Below, piece after piece: positions 25,647 through 33,357 of a stretch of 64,000 nt of DNA. The stretch is from NCBI RefSeq assembly GCF_024343615.1, contig NZ_RJUB01000001.1:1-64000 (forward strand). Reading direction: 5' to 3'. The DNA is from Ferruginibacter sp. HRS2-29. GTDB taxonomy: Bacteria > Bacteroidota > Bacteroidia > Chitinophagales > Chitinophagaceae. The first letter of the stretch is position 1, and every line of letters begins with the position of its first letter. Position numbers and translations under genes: made by a program. The notes beneath the pieces are model-generated. The model searched no databases, was not told where the DNA came from, and worked only from the letters and a program-made list of their open reading frames with translations.

Positions 25647-26368
25647 AATGCAGCATATTCCTGGAGGAAAGAAGCATTTTCCAAAGCTGCCCTCGTGGCA
25701 GTATTATTGAACAGTAGTAATGCTTGCCCAACAACAGGATCCTTTTGCAGTGTATCCGCCACGTTCCTTAAAAAGCCTTGCTCATACATGGAATAATATA
25801 ATTTTGGTACACCATGAAAGCGGTAATACGCTACGGCATTTGATACGACCACATCATCCGGCAAGCCAGGGAAACTTACTCCGCAGAAAGTAACAGAGCG
25901 TTGTTTCAATGAAGCAATCACCCGTTTATTCCACCAGCTGCGATGCCTGAACTCAAGAATGTTTGTGAAACCGGTATCCATATTATCGAGGATCATGTCC
26001 AGCCTTTCCTCCGTATAATCATACGAAGGCGGCAACTGGAACAATATTCCTTTCAGCTTATCAGACAGTCCTTCGCCTGCGGCTGCATACAATTGCTCCA
26101 ACTGTTGATTTACTTCCACGAACTGACGCGTATGGGTGATTTCCCTCGGGGCTTTCAGGATGAAACTGAAATCTTCAGGCACTTTATTGTACAGGTTTTT
26201 CAGAAAACGTGCCGTAGGAAATTTATAAAAACTCACATTCAATTCTACCGTATCAAAGAACCGGGCATAATAAGGCAACCAATCAGCCTGCACAAGATCG
26301 TAAGGATAAAAAAGCCCCTGCCAATCCTTGTAAGCAAATCCAGAACATCCGATTTTCCAATCCATCAT
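25643..26368 (-). CDS. DUF72-family protein
   Basis: A 241-residue TIM-barrel-like protein of the DUF72 (YecE) family. Hallmarks: WKIGCSGFAYKDWQGLFYP at the N terminus, FYKFPTARFLKNLYNKVPEDF, LQFPPS-like ILFQLPPSY, and the Glu-His-Arg patch EFRHRSWW. Biochemical function is unknown across the family. Start is one of two adjacent ATGs. It overlaps the convergent ene-reductase gene by 4 bases at its 3' end. Confidence 0.88.
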   Translation of the reverse strand: MMDWKIGCSGFAYKDWQGLFYPYDLVQADWLPYYARFFDTVELNVSFYKFPTARFLKNLYNKVPEDFSFILKAPREITHTRQFVEVNQQLEQLYAAAGEGLSDKLKGILFQLPPSYDYTEERLDMILDNMDTGFTNILEFRHRSWWNKRVIASLKQRSVTFCGVSFPGLPDDVVVSNAVAYYRFHGVPKLYYSMYEQGFLRNVADTLQKDPVVGQALLLFNNTATRAALENASFLQEYAAF

Positions 26369-26436
26369 ATAGTTTTACTACCTCTTTCAAAAACAACACC
26401 AGATGGCGTAACTTTTGTATTACAGGTAAAAAACTT

Positions 26437-27168
26437 ATGCCCGAAGGCCCATCCATCATCATCCTGCACGAAGTGCTCAAACCTTTTAAAGGAAAAAAAG
26501 TCATCAGTGCTTCCGGATACGCAAAGATTGATTACAAAAAGCTGAAGGGCAAAACCATCACCGATCTTAAGACCTGGGGCAAACACACGCTGATCTGTTT
26601 CAAAGATATTACCATCCGCATCCATCTCCTGATGTTCGGTTCATACCTGATCAATAAGACCAAAAAGATCAACCCGAAACTGAGCCTGCATTTTGCGAAG
26701 GATGATGTCAATTTTTATATGAGTGATATCAAACTCATCGAAGAGCCGCTGGATGAAGTGTACGACTGGAGCGCCGATATCATGAATAAAAAATGGAGCG
26801 TTGCCAAAGCAAAGAAAAAACTGGCCGGACATCCCGCCATGCTGGTTTGTGATGCTTTGCTGGACCAGGATATATTTTCCGGATCGGGCAATATCATCAA
26901 AAACGAAACATTGTTCCGCACCCGCATCCATCCCGAAAGCGTGGTGAGCAGTTTACCGCCGGCAAAATTATCCGCCCTGCTGAAGGAGGTCAGCAAATTC
27001 GCAGTTGATTTTTTGAAATGGAAAAAAGAAGGAACACTCAGCAAACATTTCCAGGCATATGAAAAAAAAGAATGCCCGCGTTGCAAAATACCTTTGCATA
27101 AACGATTGACCGGCAAGGGAAAAAGGCAGAGTTATTTTTGTGAAAACTGCCAGGCCAGATACCGTTGA
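26437..27168 (+). CDS. Fpg/Nei-family DNA glycosylase
   Basis: A 243-residue base-excision repair enzyme. The N terminus MPEGPSI gives the catalytic Pro2 and Glu3 after Met removal. The H2TH region (ALLDQDIFSGSGNIIKNE) has the DNA-binding Asn, and the C-terminal zinc finger has CPRC and CENC pairs. The Nei-like order (GPSII, GKHTLI) suggests endonuclease VIII-type specificity for oxidised pyrimidines rather than Fpg, but this is a tentative split. Followed by a short tandem-repeat hairpin before the acidic-protein genes. Confidence 0.88.
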   Translation: MPEGPSIIILHEVLKPFKGKKVISASGYAKIDYKKLKGKTITDLKTWGKHTLICFKDITIRIHLLMFGSYLINKTKKINPKLSLHFAKDDVNFYMSDIKLIEEPLDEVYDWSADIMNKKWSVAKAKKKLAGHPAMLVCDALLDQDIFSGSGNIIKNETLFRTRIHPESVVSSLPPAKLSALLKEVSKFAVDFLKWKKEGTLSKHFQAYEKKECPRCKIPLHKRLTGKGKRQSYFCENCQARYR

Positions 27169-27238
27169 AAGTTGAAGGTTGAAAGTTGAAAGTGGTAAAT
27201 CTATGATCAACCTTCAACTTTCAACCTTCAACCTTTCG
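27167..27238. repeat. Inverted heptamer repeat (GTTGAAA word)
   Basis: The left arm has GTTGAAAGTTGAAGG-type words, the right arm CAACTTTCAACCTTC. It lies between tandem genes and starts at the glycosylase stop codon. Confidence 0.75.
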
Positions 27239-27299
27239 AACTTTCTTGGCACGTTTTTAACTGTAATTATCCTACCTTACTATACTAAAAACAATCATC

Positions 27300-27620
27300 A
27301 TGAAAAAACAGACATCCAAACCAGAAGACGATATCAAAACAGATCTGAAGCACGACACCATGGAGTTTTCGGCGGCAACGGATGGTGATGATCGCCTGGA
27401 TACAGACGATGAAAGATATGAAGAAGATGGCATCAGCGCCGAAGAGCTTGAGTTGCTGGAAAACGCCGATTTTGACCAGGAGGCAGCCGCCCTGGATAGT
27501 GTGGAAACAGACAGGCTGGTGGATGACGATAATCTTCCGGAAGAAGACTGGATCGATGATGTGGACCTGGATGATGATGACGAAGAATCAGTTCCCGATC
27601 ACCACAGGAATGATAAATAA
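27300..27620 (+). CDS. Acidic protein 1 of a tandem pair
   Basis: A 106-residue hydrophilic, strongly acidic protein with runs of Asp and Glu (a WIDDVDLDDDDEES stretch near the C terminus) and no membrane segment or known domain; probably disordered. The middle part (SAEELELLENADFD) resembles SDEERALLDASFED in the next gene, pointing to tandem duplication. It starts at an ATG 30 bases downstream of a plausible promoter. Possible roles such as metal or cation binding or counter-ion function are speculation. Confidence 0.6.
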   Translation: MKKQTSKPEDDIKTDLKHDTMEFSAATDGDDRLDTDDERYEEDGISAEELELLENADFDQEAAALDSVETDRLVDDDNLPEEDWIDDVDLDDDDEESVPDHHRNDK

Positions 27621-27649
27621 TATAAGAATTACACCTTAAAAACAATTTT

Positions 27650-28000
27650 ATGCCAGATAGAGAAAAAGATAACTTAGACCCGATGAATGATACAAGAAAA
27701 TATGCGGCCGGTAATGAAGGTGAAATTTCTCCGGACGATGATAGTGATATCAGCGATGAAGAACGTGCATTACTCGATGCCTCTTTTGAAGATGATGAAG
27801 AAAGAAGCCTGCACGAAGCAGAACTGGATGATACCGACGAAGACGGAACTTTACTGAATGAAAAAACTTCCGCCAATTCAAAGTCGGGAGACGATCTGGA
27901 TGTACCGGGTTCGGGCGATGATGATGCGGATGAAGATATTGGAGAAGAAGATGAAGAGAACAATAGTTATAGCCTGGATAAGCAGGAAGACGATCAATGA
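27650..28000 (+). CDS. Acidic protein 2 of a tandem pair
   Basis: A 116-residue, highly acidic, probably disordered protein. It shares the SDEERALLDASFED block with its upstream neighbour and lies 29 bases downstream, so the two form an operon of paralogues. Asp/Glu runs dominate the C-terminal half. No homologue function known to me. A repeat hairpin follows before the convergent DUF1456 gene. Confidence 0.6.
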   Translation: MPDREKDNLDPMNDTRKYAAGNEGEISPDDDSDISDEERALLDASFEDDEERSLHEAELDDTDEDGTLLNEKTSANSKSGDDLDVPGSGDDDADEDIGEEDEENNSYSLDKQEDDQ

Positions 28001-28002
28001 TT

Positions 28003-28112
28003 TAATGCATAATGGATAATGGATAATTTTTTCAACTTAAACTTCTTCATGAATTGGTAAGTAAGTTAAATTGAAAAAATTATCCATTATCCATTTTTAC
28101 ATTATCAATTAT
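28003..28112. repeat. Inverted heptamer repeat (ATAATGG word)
   Basis: The left arm has ATAATGGATAATGG, the right arm TTATCCATTATCCA, between convergent genes. Confidence 0.75.
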
Positions 28113-28118
28113 CAGCAA

Positions 28119-28376
28119 TTATTTTTCCTCCTCCCCTTTATCCTTATTCCGGTTATCCGGCAGTTTCCCTCTTTTATAGATCACGAGTCCATTCAAAAAA
28201 TTCCTCAGCACCTGGTCCTGAGCCTGCACATATCCCGGGTGATCGGGATTGCGAAAAAAATCGCCGAGCGCTCCTTTGCTGATCTCAAAATCTACCAATT
28301 TTAATATCTCAATGATATCTTCATTGCGTAAAGAAAGGGCCACCCTCAGTTTTTTGAGAATATCGTTATTATCCAT
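28119..28376 (-). CDS. DUF1456-family protein (YehS-like), short form
   Basis: An 85-residue protein with one DUF1456 unit: MDNNDILKKLRVALSLRNED, then FEISKGALGDFFRNPDHPGY and VLRNFLNGLVIYKRG. Typical YehS proteins contain two such units and are about 150-160 residues; this one ends after the first unit plus a charged tail, as in many Bacteroidota homologues. Function unknown, presumed cytosolic. Confidence 0.8.
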   Translation of the reverse strand: MDNNDILKKLRVALSLRNEDIIEILKLVDFEISKGALGDFFRNPDHPGYVQAQDQVLRNFLNGLVIYKRGKLPDNRNKDKGEEEK

Positions 28377-28491
28377 CTTCCTGCATTTTACCCGTAAATA
28401 TAGTCCACTTGCTGGTTAATTTGTGCCGTTTGCTGAAATGGATTGGTCTATCCGCAAATTTTATCAGAACTTTCCGCTTTAAATAAACCAG

Positions 28492-28842
28492 ATGAACATA
28501 CCCTTCCAGGCAATCGATTGGGACAAGATATCGCCGACCATCCACGAAGGCACCACAGGAATATCTTACTGGCAGACGCTGCAGTTTGAGGGATTGCGTG
28601 TGCGTAGGGTGACATATGAGCCTGGTTATTTTGCCAACCATTGGTGTGAGAAAGGACATATTGTACACTGCCTCGAAGGGGCTTTTACCAGCGAACTGGC
28701 TACCGGCGAGAAAATATTGTTGAACAAAGGGATGAGTTATATCGTTACCGACGGCAACAGTTCGCATCGGTCTTCTTCTGAAGAAGGAACGGTGTTGCTG
28801 ATAATAGACGGGGATTTTTTAAAACCAAATTCGTACCCATAG
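28492..28842 (+). CDS. DHCW-motif cupin-fold protein
   Basis: A 116-residue small cupin. The signature block is ANHWCEKGHIVHCLEG (residues about 47-62), the Asp-His-Cys-Trp motif region in which Asp is replaced by Asn. A second cupin half follows (ILLNKGMSYIVTDGNSSHRSSS) with its conserved His. The fold is a metal-binding beta-barrel; substrate unknown. It is preceded by its own intergenic space and followed by a lipoprotein gene on the same strand. Confidence 0.8.
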   Translation: MNIPFQAIDWDKISPTIHEGTTGISYWQTLQFEGLRVRRVTYEPGYFANHWCEKGHIVHCLEGAFTSELATGEKILLNKGMSYIVTDGNSSHRSSSEEGTVLLIIDGDFLKPNSYP

Positions 28843-28873
28843 GCAACAACTTCAGCACTATAAAATCATTTGT

Positions 28874-29449
28874 ATGAAAAGGTATTTTCTTTTTTCCGGC
28901 ATGCTCATCGCGATGATAGCCTGCAATTCCAATAATCCTGAAGAAACAGCAGTTCCTGCTAAAGTTCAAAAAGGTCCGCTCATCGAAGTACCGGAAAATC
29001 CTGTAAAAATTGTTCAGAAAGACAGCATCCTCCTTAAGGATGTTGAACTGAATGAAAAAACTGTGTCGGGTAAAAAGAATGTTTCGCCGTTGGATAAAAC
29101 ACAGCAAAAAAAATATTCTATCCGCAAGCTGGATAACGTGGAAAGTGATGGGTTCAGATATTTTATTTACGACACCCTTTATTCCGGTAACGGGACAACT
29201 GTTTTGCTCATTTCCCGTACCTGGCCCGAAGAAAATATAGTGTGGCTGACAATCTACGATCCGGCTATGAATTTACTGGATCTCCAGCAGGTATACTATG
29301 ACAATTCCGAAGGTTCATTAAACGTGGAAAGCAGCATCCGCAACAACCAGGTGAAGATCACTACTGACAATGCATACGACGAAAGCGCCAATTCCACAAA
29401 GACAGTTACCTGGTATATAAATTCAAAAAATAAGCTCGTAAAAAAATGA
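28874..29449 (+). CDS. Hypothetical lipoprotein, 191 residues
   Basis: N-terminal lipoprotein signal (hydrophobic segment 5-15, lipobox MIAC with Cys17) followed by a Pro/Glu/Val-rich linker and an all-beta C-terminal region. I do not recognise the family. It lies 31 bases after the cupin gene and may be co-transcribed. Likely anchored to the inner or outer membrane, facing the periplasm. Confidence 0.65.
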   Translation: MKRYFLFSGMLIAMIACNSNNPEETAVPAKVQKGPLIEVPENPVKIVQKDSILLKDVELNEKTVSGKKNVSPLDKTQQKKYSIRKLDNVESDGFRYFIYDTLYSGNGTTVLLISRTWPEENIVWLTIYDPAMNLLDLQQVYYDNSEGSLNVESSIRNNQVKITTDNAYDESANSTKTVTWYINSKNKLVKK

Positions 29450-29519
29450 ACCGTATCCCGTTGCGAACATAAAAGTTAAGAAGTATCTTTAATTAACCAT
29501 ATCACCTAAAAATATTCAC

Positions 29520-30029
29520 ATGTTATCAAAACCGATGCAGGATGCATTAAACAACCAGGTAAAATTAGAAGCTTCTTCTTCACAGGCATATCTTGCAATG
29601 GCGAGTTGGAGCGAGATCCAACCCGGATTGGATGGTGTAGCCGAATTCTTTTTCCTGCAAAGTGAAGAAGAGCGTATCCATATGCTCAAGCTGATGCGTT
29701 TCATCAACGAACGTGGTGGATTTGCCATCGTTCCTACACTCGAACAACCGATAGTAACTTACAAAGGAATCAAGAGCATGTTTGAAGAATTTCTTCAGCA
29801 CGAACTGCTGGTATCCAATAGCATCAACGACCTCGTGGAACTTGCACTTTCCGAAAGGGATTATGCTACGCACAACTTTTTGCAATGGTATGTGAGCGAG
29901 CAGATAGAAGAGGAAAAAAGCGCCCGTGTATTGAATGATAAACTGGAGCTGATCGGCGATGACAAAAGCGGACTTTATCTTTTTGATCGTGATATCATGT
30001 CGCGAAGACAAGGTGGCGGAAAAAAATAA
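29520..30029 (+). CDS. ftnA: Ferritin (non-haem, bacterial FtnA type)
   Basis: A 169-residue four-helix-bundle protein storing iron as ferric mineral in a 24-mer. Ferroxidase residues are visible: Glu17 in KLEASSSQ, Glu50 and His53 in EEERIHML, Glu94 in EFLQHELL, and Glu127 in SEQIEEEKS; Tyr24 in QAYLAMA is also conserved. Typical length with a short C-terminal tail. It has its own terminator. Cytosolic. Confidence 0.95.
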   Translation: MLSKPMQDALNNQVKLEASSSQAYLAMASWSEIQPGLDGVAEFFFLQSEEERIHMLKLMRFINERGGFAIVPTLEQPIVTYKGIKSMFEEFLQHELLVSNSINDLVELALSERDYATHNFLQWYVSEQIEEEKSARVLNDKLELIGDDKSGLYLFDRDIMSRRQGGGKK

Positions 30030-30050
30030 TTTTTTACAAACACACCACTT

Positions 30051-30098
30051 CGCCACAGAAGACGATCATTCGTTTCTCTGTGGCGATTTTATTTTTCT
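30051..30098 (+). terminator. Ferritin gene terminator
   Basis: Stem TCGCCACAGA/TCTGTGGCGA with a 15-nt loop, followed by T-rich sequence, starting 21 bases after the stop codon. Confidence 0.8.
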
Positions 30099-30175
30099 TA
30101 ATAATTAATAATTCAGACACGTTGCTGAATATTCTGGAATCAATTATTACTTATTAATTATTCTTTATTAATTGA
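30099..30175. repeat. Inverted AT-rich repeat (TTAATAATT / AATTATTAA words)
   Basis: Words AATTAATAATT on the left, and AATTATTACTTATTAATTATT on the right (its complement in part). It lies between tandem genes upstream of a start codon. Confidence 0.5.
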
Positions 30176-30179
30176 TTTT

Positions 30180-31004
30180 ATGCTAAACAAACCTCCCATC
30201 GATGTAGTCCATCTCTTGCCGGTAATGGATAAGATGCTGATCGGCTTGCTGAAAAGTTTATCTCCTGAAGACTGGGAGCGGCAAAGCGTTGCGGGATTAT
30301 GGAAAGTAAAAGATATTGCTGCTCATTTACTGGATGGAAATATCCGGAGCCTTTCGATGCTGCGGGATGGCTATTTTGGAGAAGCCCCGGGAAACGGATC
30401 GTTGCTGGATTTTCTGAACAGGTTGAATGCCGACTGGGTTAAAGCCATGAAAAGAGTTAGTCCGCAGGTTCTGATATGGTTGCATGAAGCCACCGGCAAG
30501 TCGTACTGCGATTATTATGCCTCGCTGGATCCCTTTGGCAAAGCAGGTTTCAGCGTGGCATGGGCCGGTGAAGAAGAGAGTAAGAACTGGATGCACATTG
30601 CCCGCGAATACACAGAAAAATGGCTGCACCAGCAACAGATCAGGGATACGGTAAACAAACCAGGCCTGATGGCGAAGGAATTCTATTACCCTTTCATGAA
30701 TACATTCATGCAGGCCCTACCCTATACTTACCGTGAAATACACGCGGATGCAGGCACTTTGATAAAGATCGTCATTTCCGGGGATGCCGGAGGAAACTGG
30801 TATCTCGGTAAAACCCGACAGGGTTGGGCCTTGCAGGAAAATGAAACTACAGCTCCCGCTGCAATAGTATCAATTGCTGCAGCGATTGCCTGGAAACTAT
30901 TTTCGAAAAGTATCCGGGCTTCGGATGCGAAAGATGAGATAATCATTACCGGCGAGGAAAGGCTGGCATTGCCTGCATTGGATATGGTGAGTGTGATGGC
31001 GTAA
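30180..31004 (+). CDS. Maleylpyruvate-isomerase N-domain (DinB-like) protein
   Basis: A 274-residue protein with an N-terminal DinB/mycothiol-dependent maleylpyruvate isomerase-type four-helix bundle: VVHLLPVMDKMLIGLLKSLS, EDWERQSVAGLWKVKDIAAHLLDGN (the His of AAHLLDG is the usual metal ligand), and the later HIAREYTEKWLHQQQIRD helix with the His-x-x-x-His-type residues. C-terminal strands about 180-270 resemble an SCP2-like domain. Metal-dependent thiol transferase activity is possible, but mycothiol is not expected in Bacteroidota. Ends in a strong terminator. Confidence 0.75.
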   Translation: MLNKPPIDVVHLLPVMDKMLIGLLKSLSPEDWERQSVAGLWKVKDIAAHLLDGNIRSLSMLRDGYFGEAPGNGSLLDFLNRLNADWVKAMKRVSPQVLIWLHEATGKSYCDYYASLDPFGKAGFSVAWAGEEESKNWMHIAREYTEKWLHQQQIRDTVNKPGLMAKEFYYPFMNTFMQALPYTYREIHADAGTLIKIVISGDAGGNWYLGKTRQGWALQENETTAPAAIVSIAAAIAWKLFSKSIRASDAKDEIIITGEERLALPALDMVSVMA

Positions 31005-31038
31005 ACCCCGGAGGTTTTAAAAAACCTCCGGGGTTTTT
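31003..31038 (+). terminator. Strong rho-independent terminator
   Basis: A GC-rich stem AACCCCGGAGGTTTT/AAAACCTCCGGGGTT with a short loop and a T-run, overlapping the stop codon of the preceding gene by two bases. Confidence 0.92.
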
Positions 31039-31063
31039 ATTTATATTTATTCAAAATTTCCAG

Positions 31064-31555
31064 ATGCACGTTAGAGATGCTGTTCAGGATGACCTTCCGG
31101 TGATCGTAGATATTTACAACTCCACTGTAGAAGGCCGTATGGTGACTGCCGATACCACTCCGGTAAGTGTTGCCGACAGGCAGGCCTGGTTTGACGAACA
31201 CACTCCCCACCGGCGGCCGCTATGGATGATAGAAGATGATGAAAAAAATGTGATGGGCTGGGTCAGTTTCCAGGATTTTTATGGGCGCCCGGCCTATGAT
31301 GGAACTGTCGAGATCAGTATTTACCTTCATGAAAGTGCCCGTGGAAAAGGCCTGGGAAAGAAACTACTGAAATACAGTTTTTCCCGCTGCGAAGAACTGA
31401 ACATCCATACATTGCTGGGTTTCATCTTTGCGCACAACCTGCCAAGCGTAAAACTTTTTACAGATCTTGGTTTTGAAGAATGGGCAAACCTCCGTGATAT
31501 CGCCGTCATGGACGGACAAGAGTACAGCCTTAAAATTTTTGGTAAAAAGATATGA
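31064..31555 (+). CDS. GNAT acetyltransferase, phosphinothricin-acetyltransferase-like
   Basis: A 163-residue GNAT protein of the PAT/Bar-like group. Motif A ESARGKGLGKKLLKYSF (about 91-107) and the ending NLPSVKLFTDLGFEEWANL are typical. The N-terminal VRDAVQDDLPVIVDIYNSTV is characteristic of the family. Family members acetylate small amines such as amino acids or methionine derivatives; the herbicide is not implied as the natural substrate. Preceded by a terminator, so it has its own promoter. Confidence 0.85.
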   Translation: MHVRDAVQDDLPVIVDIYNSTVEGRMVTADTTPVSVADRQAWFDEHTPHRRPLWMIEDDEKNVMGWVSFQDFYGRPAYDGTVEISIYLHESARGKGLGKKLLKYSFSRCEELNIHTLLGFIFAHNLPSVKLFTDLGFEEWANLRDIAVMDGQEYSLKIFGKKI

Positions 31556-31837
31556 GGACATGACCAACAGCACTATTACTTCATCTGCAAAAGGAACACG
31601 TTTCACCCTGATATTACTTTTTAGGGATATACGTCTTCCTCCATTCCCGTACACCGATCAATGATCTTCTTCGCAATAAAATAGCGATGTTCAAAAAAGA
31701 GGAAGGAATAAAATAACCCTGGTTTTGCAACATTATTTTTAAACATACCCATCAGAGGGTATTGGGTTTGCTGATTTTATGTTCTATACTTGTGTAATAA
31801 ACTCATTGGTATTAACTCTAAACTAAAAACTGACATT

Positions 31838-32524
31838 ATGAACCAATTAGAACTTCGTGTACAAAAGCTCGAAAAAAATCTCCGCAACTACCGCATCATT
31901 TTCGGTACCGGCATCATCGCTCTCTGCACATTCTCCCTCATGTCTTCGGGCACCAAGAATCAGTTTGTGCCGGACAGGATACAGGCCAAATCTTTCCAGG
32001 TAGTGGATGACAATGGAAAGATCATTGCAGAATTGGGAGAAGATAAAGGAAACGGCTCTCTGACCACTTTCAATGGCCGTGGCCGCAAACTGGTTGACCT
32101 GTTCACTTCTGAAGGCGGTGCCGGTGGCATCAACACTTTTGATGACGACGGAGATGTTATCTTCAAAGTAACCCGTACGAAGAGCGGTGGCGCTTATATG
32201 GGCATGTTCAACTCTGAGGCCAAGGAGATCGTTGAATTCGGTGTTACCGAAGGCGAATCCGGTTACTTTAAAGTAAATGATAAATACGGTGAAAAGCTGG
32301 CCTGGATCACTTATACGGAAGATGGTGGGGGTTACTTCGCTTTGCTGAATAATAATAAAGAAACGATCCGCCTTTCTACTCCGGATGCAGGTGGACGTAT
32401 CGGTATTTCCAATAAAAGAGGAAACCGTAACGTTTACATCGGCACACAGGATAACCAGGATGGTAACATTACGATCTCCAATGCCGCTGGTTCCAAACTG
32501 GGAAGCATTCCTACAAGCTATTAA
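31838..32524 (+). CDS. Membrane-anchored beta-repeat protein, unknown family
   Basis: A 228-residue protein with an N-terminal coiled-coil (LELRVQKLEKNLRNYR), one membrane segment (about 17-35) and then about seven units of roughly 25-28 residues with a pattern such as FQVVDDNGKIIAELGEDKGN or FKVTRTKSGGAYMGMFNS, likely a beta-solenoid or beta-roll. The start at 31838 is used because the region upstream to 31790 has a TTG start and no family-like residues. Not recognised; location predicted as cell envelope with repeats outside the cytoplasm. A good terminator follows. Confidence 0.65.
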   Translation: MNQLELRVQKLEKNLRNYRIIFGTGIIALCTFSLMSSGTKNQFVPDRIQAKSFQVVDDNGKIIAELGEDKGNGSLTTFNGRGRKLVDLFTSEGGAGGINTFDDDGDVIFKVTRTKSGGAYMGMFNSEAKEIVEFGVTEGESGYFKVNDKYGEKLAWITYTEDGGGYFALLNNNKETIRLSTPDAGGRIGISNKRGNRNVYIGTQDNQDGNITISNAAGSKLGSIPTSY

Positions 32525-32547
32525 TGAATTTCTGACCGGCGCTAGAC

Positions 32548-32580
32548 AAAAAGCCCTGCAAAAATTTGCGGGGCTTTTTC
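32548..32580 (+). terminator. Terminator of the beta-repeat protein gene
   Basis: Stem AAAAGCCCTGCAAA / TTTGCGGGGCTTTTT (a bulge allowed) with a T-run; 23 bases after the stop codon. Confidence 0.8.
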
Positions 32581-32601
32581 CTTATAGTCTGAGTTATTAA
32601 A

Positions 32602-33159
32602 CTACATCTTTGGAAGCAGTACATGATCAACTACATGGATCACACCGTTGCTCTGGTTCACATCCTTGATGGTAACTGTTGACGTACCGCCACTTTCATC
32701 TTTCAACACCAGTTTATTTCCCATCATACTTGCAGTGAGTGAGCCCCCTGCTACAGTTTTTAAAGTAGCACTTCCACCACCGTCTTTGATGAGTTTTGCG
32801 ATATCTTTCGCGTTTAATTTACCGGCAACTACGTGATAAGTAAGTACAGTTGTAAGTGCTTTTTTGTTTTCCGGTTTCAGCAGGTTATCTACTGTTCCCG
32901 CAGGTAATGCAGCAAATGCTTCATTGGTAGGAGCAAACACTGTGAAAGGGCCTGCACTCTGCAATGTAGCTACCAGGTCGGCTGCTTTTACTGCTGCTAC
33001 CAGAGTTGTATGATCTTTACTGTTCACAGCATTTTCTACAATATTTTTACTCGGGTACATGGCTGCGCCACCTACCATTACTGTTTTTTCCTGTGCAAAT
33101 GCTGTTGTAGAAGCGAAGGCAATTGATGCCATTAAAAAAATACTTTTGATCTTTTTCAT
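32602..33159 (-). CDS. Secreted fasciclin-domain protein
   Basis: A 185-residue exported protein. Signal peptide (about 1-22, ending AFAQ). The single FAS1 domain is clear: the H1-like block FTVFAPTNEAFAALPAGTV (residues about 80-98) and the H2-like block VIHVVDHVLLPKM at the C terminus. Fasciclin proteins mediate adhesion in many organisms; in Bacteroidota their role is unclear. Divergent to nothing; the next gene (PBP1A) lies upstream in the same orientation but with a terminator between. Confidence 0.88.
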   Translation of the reverse strand: MKKIKSIFLMASIAFASTTAFAQEKTVMVGGAAMYPSKNIVENAVNSKDHTTLVAAVKAADLVATLQSAGPFTVFAPTNEAFAALPAGTVDNLLKPENKKALTTVLTYHVVAGKLNAKDIAKLIKDGGGSATLKTVAGGSLTASMMGNKLVLKDESGGTSTVTIKDVNQSNGVIHVVDHVLLPKM

Positions 33160-33280
33160 AAAAAACTATTTGTTGGTTTGATGAATTTATTTATTTCAGT
33201 CATGTACGATGGCAGGGGAATTTTGGTTTGGAAGAGGGAGAAAAAAAATGCCACAAATGCACGAATAAATAATGAGCAAT

Positions 33281-33315
33281 AAAAAATCCCCGAGATAAAT
33301 CCCGGGGATTTTTTA
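33281..33315 (-). terminator. Bidirectional terminator near the PBP1A gene end
   Basis: AAAAAATCCCCG paired with CGGGGATTTTTT around a short loop, A-run on one side and T-run on the other. It lies 43 bases downstream (on the minus strand) of the PBP1A stop codon. Confidence 0.85.
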
Positions 33316-33357
33316 AAATTATCGAAGATTTGACTATTGACTATTTCCTATTGCCCT

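Noticed and set aside
27433..27963. A Ser-rich open frame antisense to the acidic proteins
   Set aside because: Runs of Ser arise from the complement of Asp/Glu codons; not a plausible gene.
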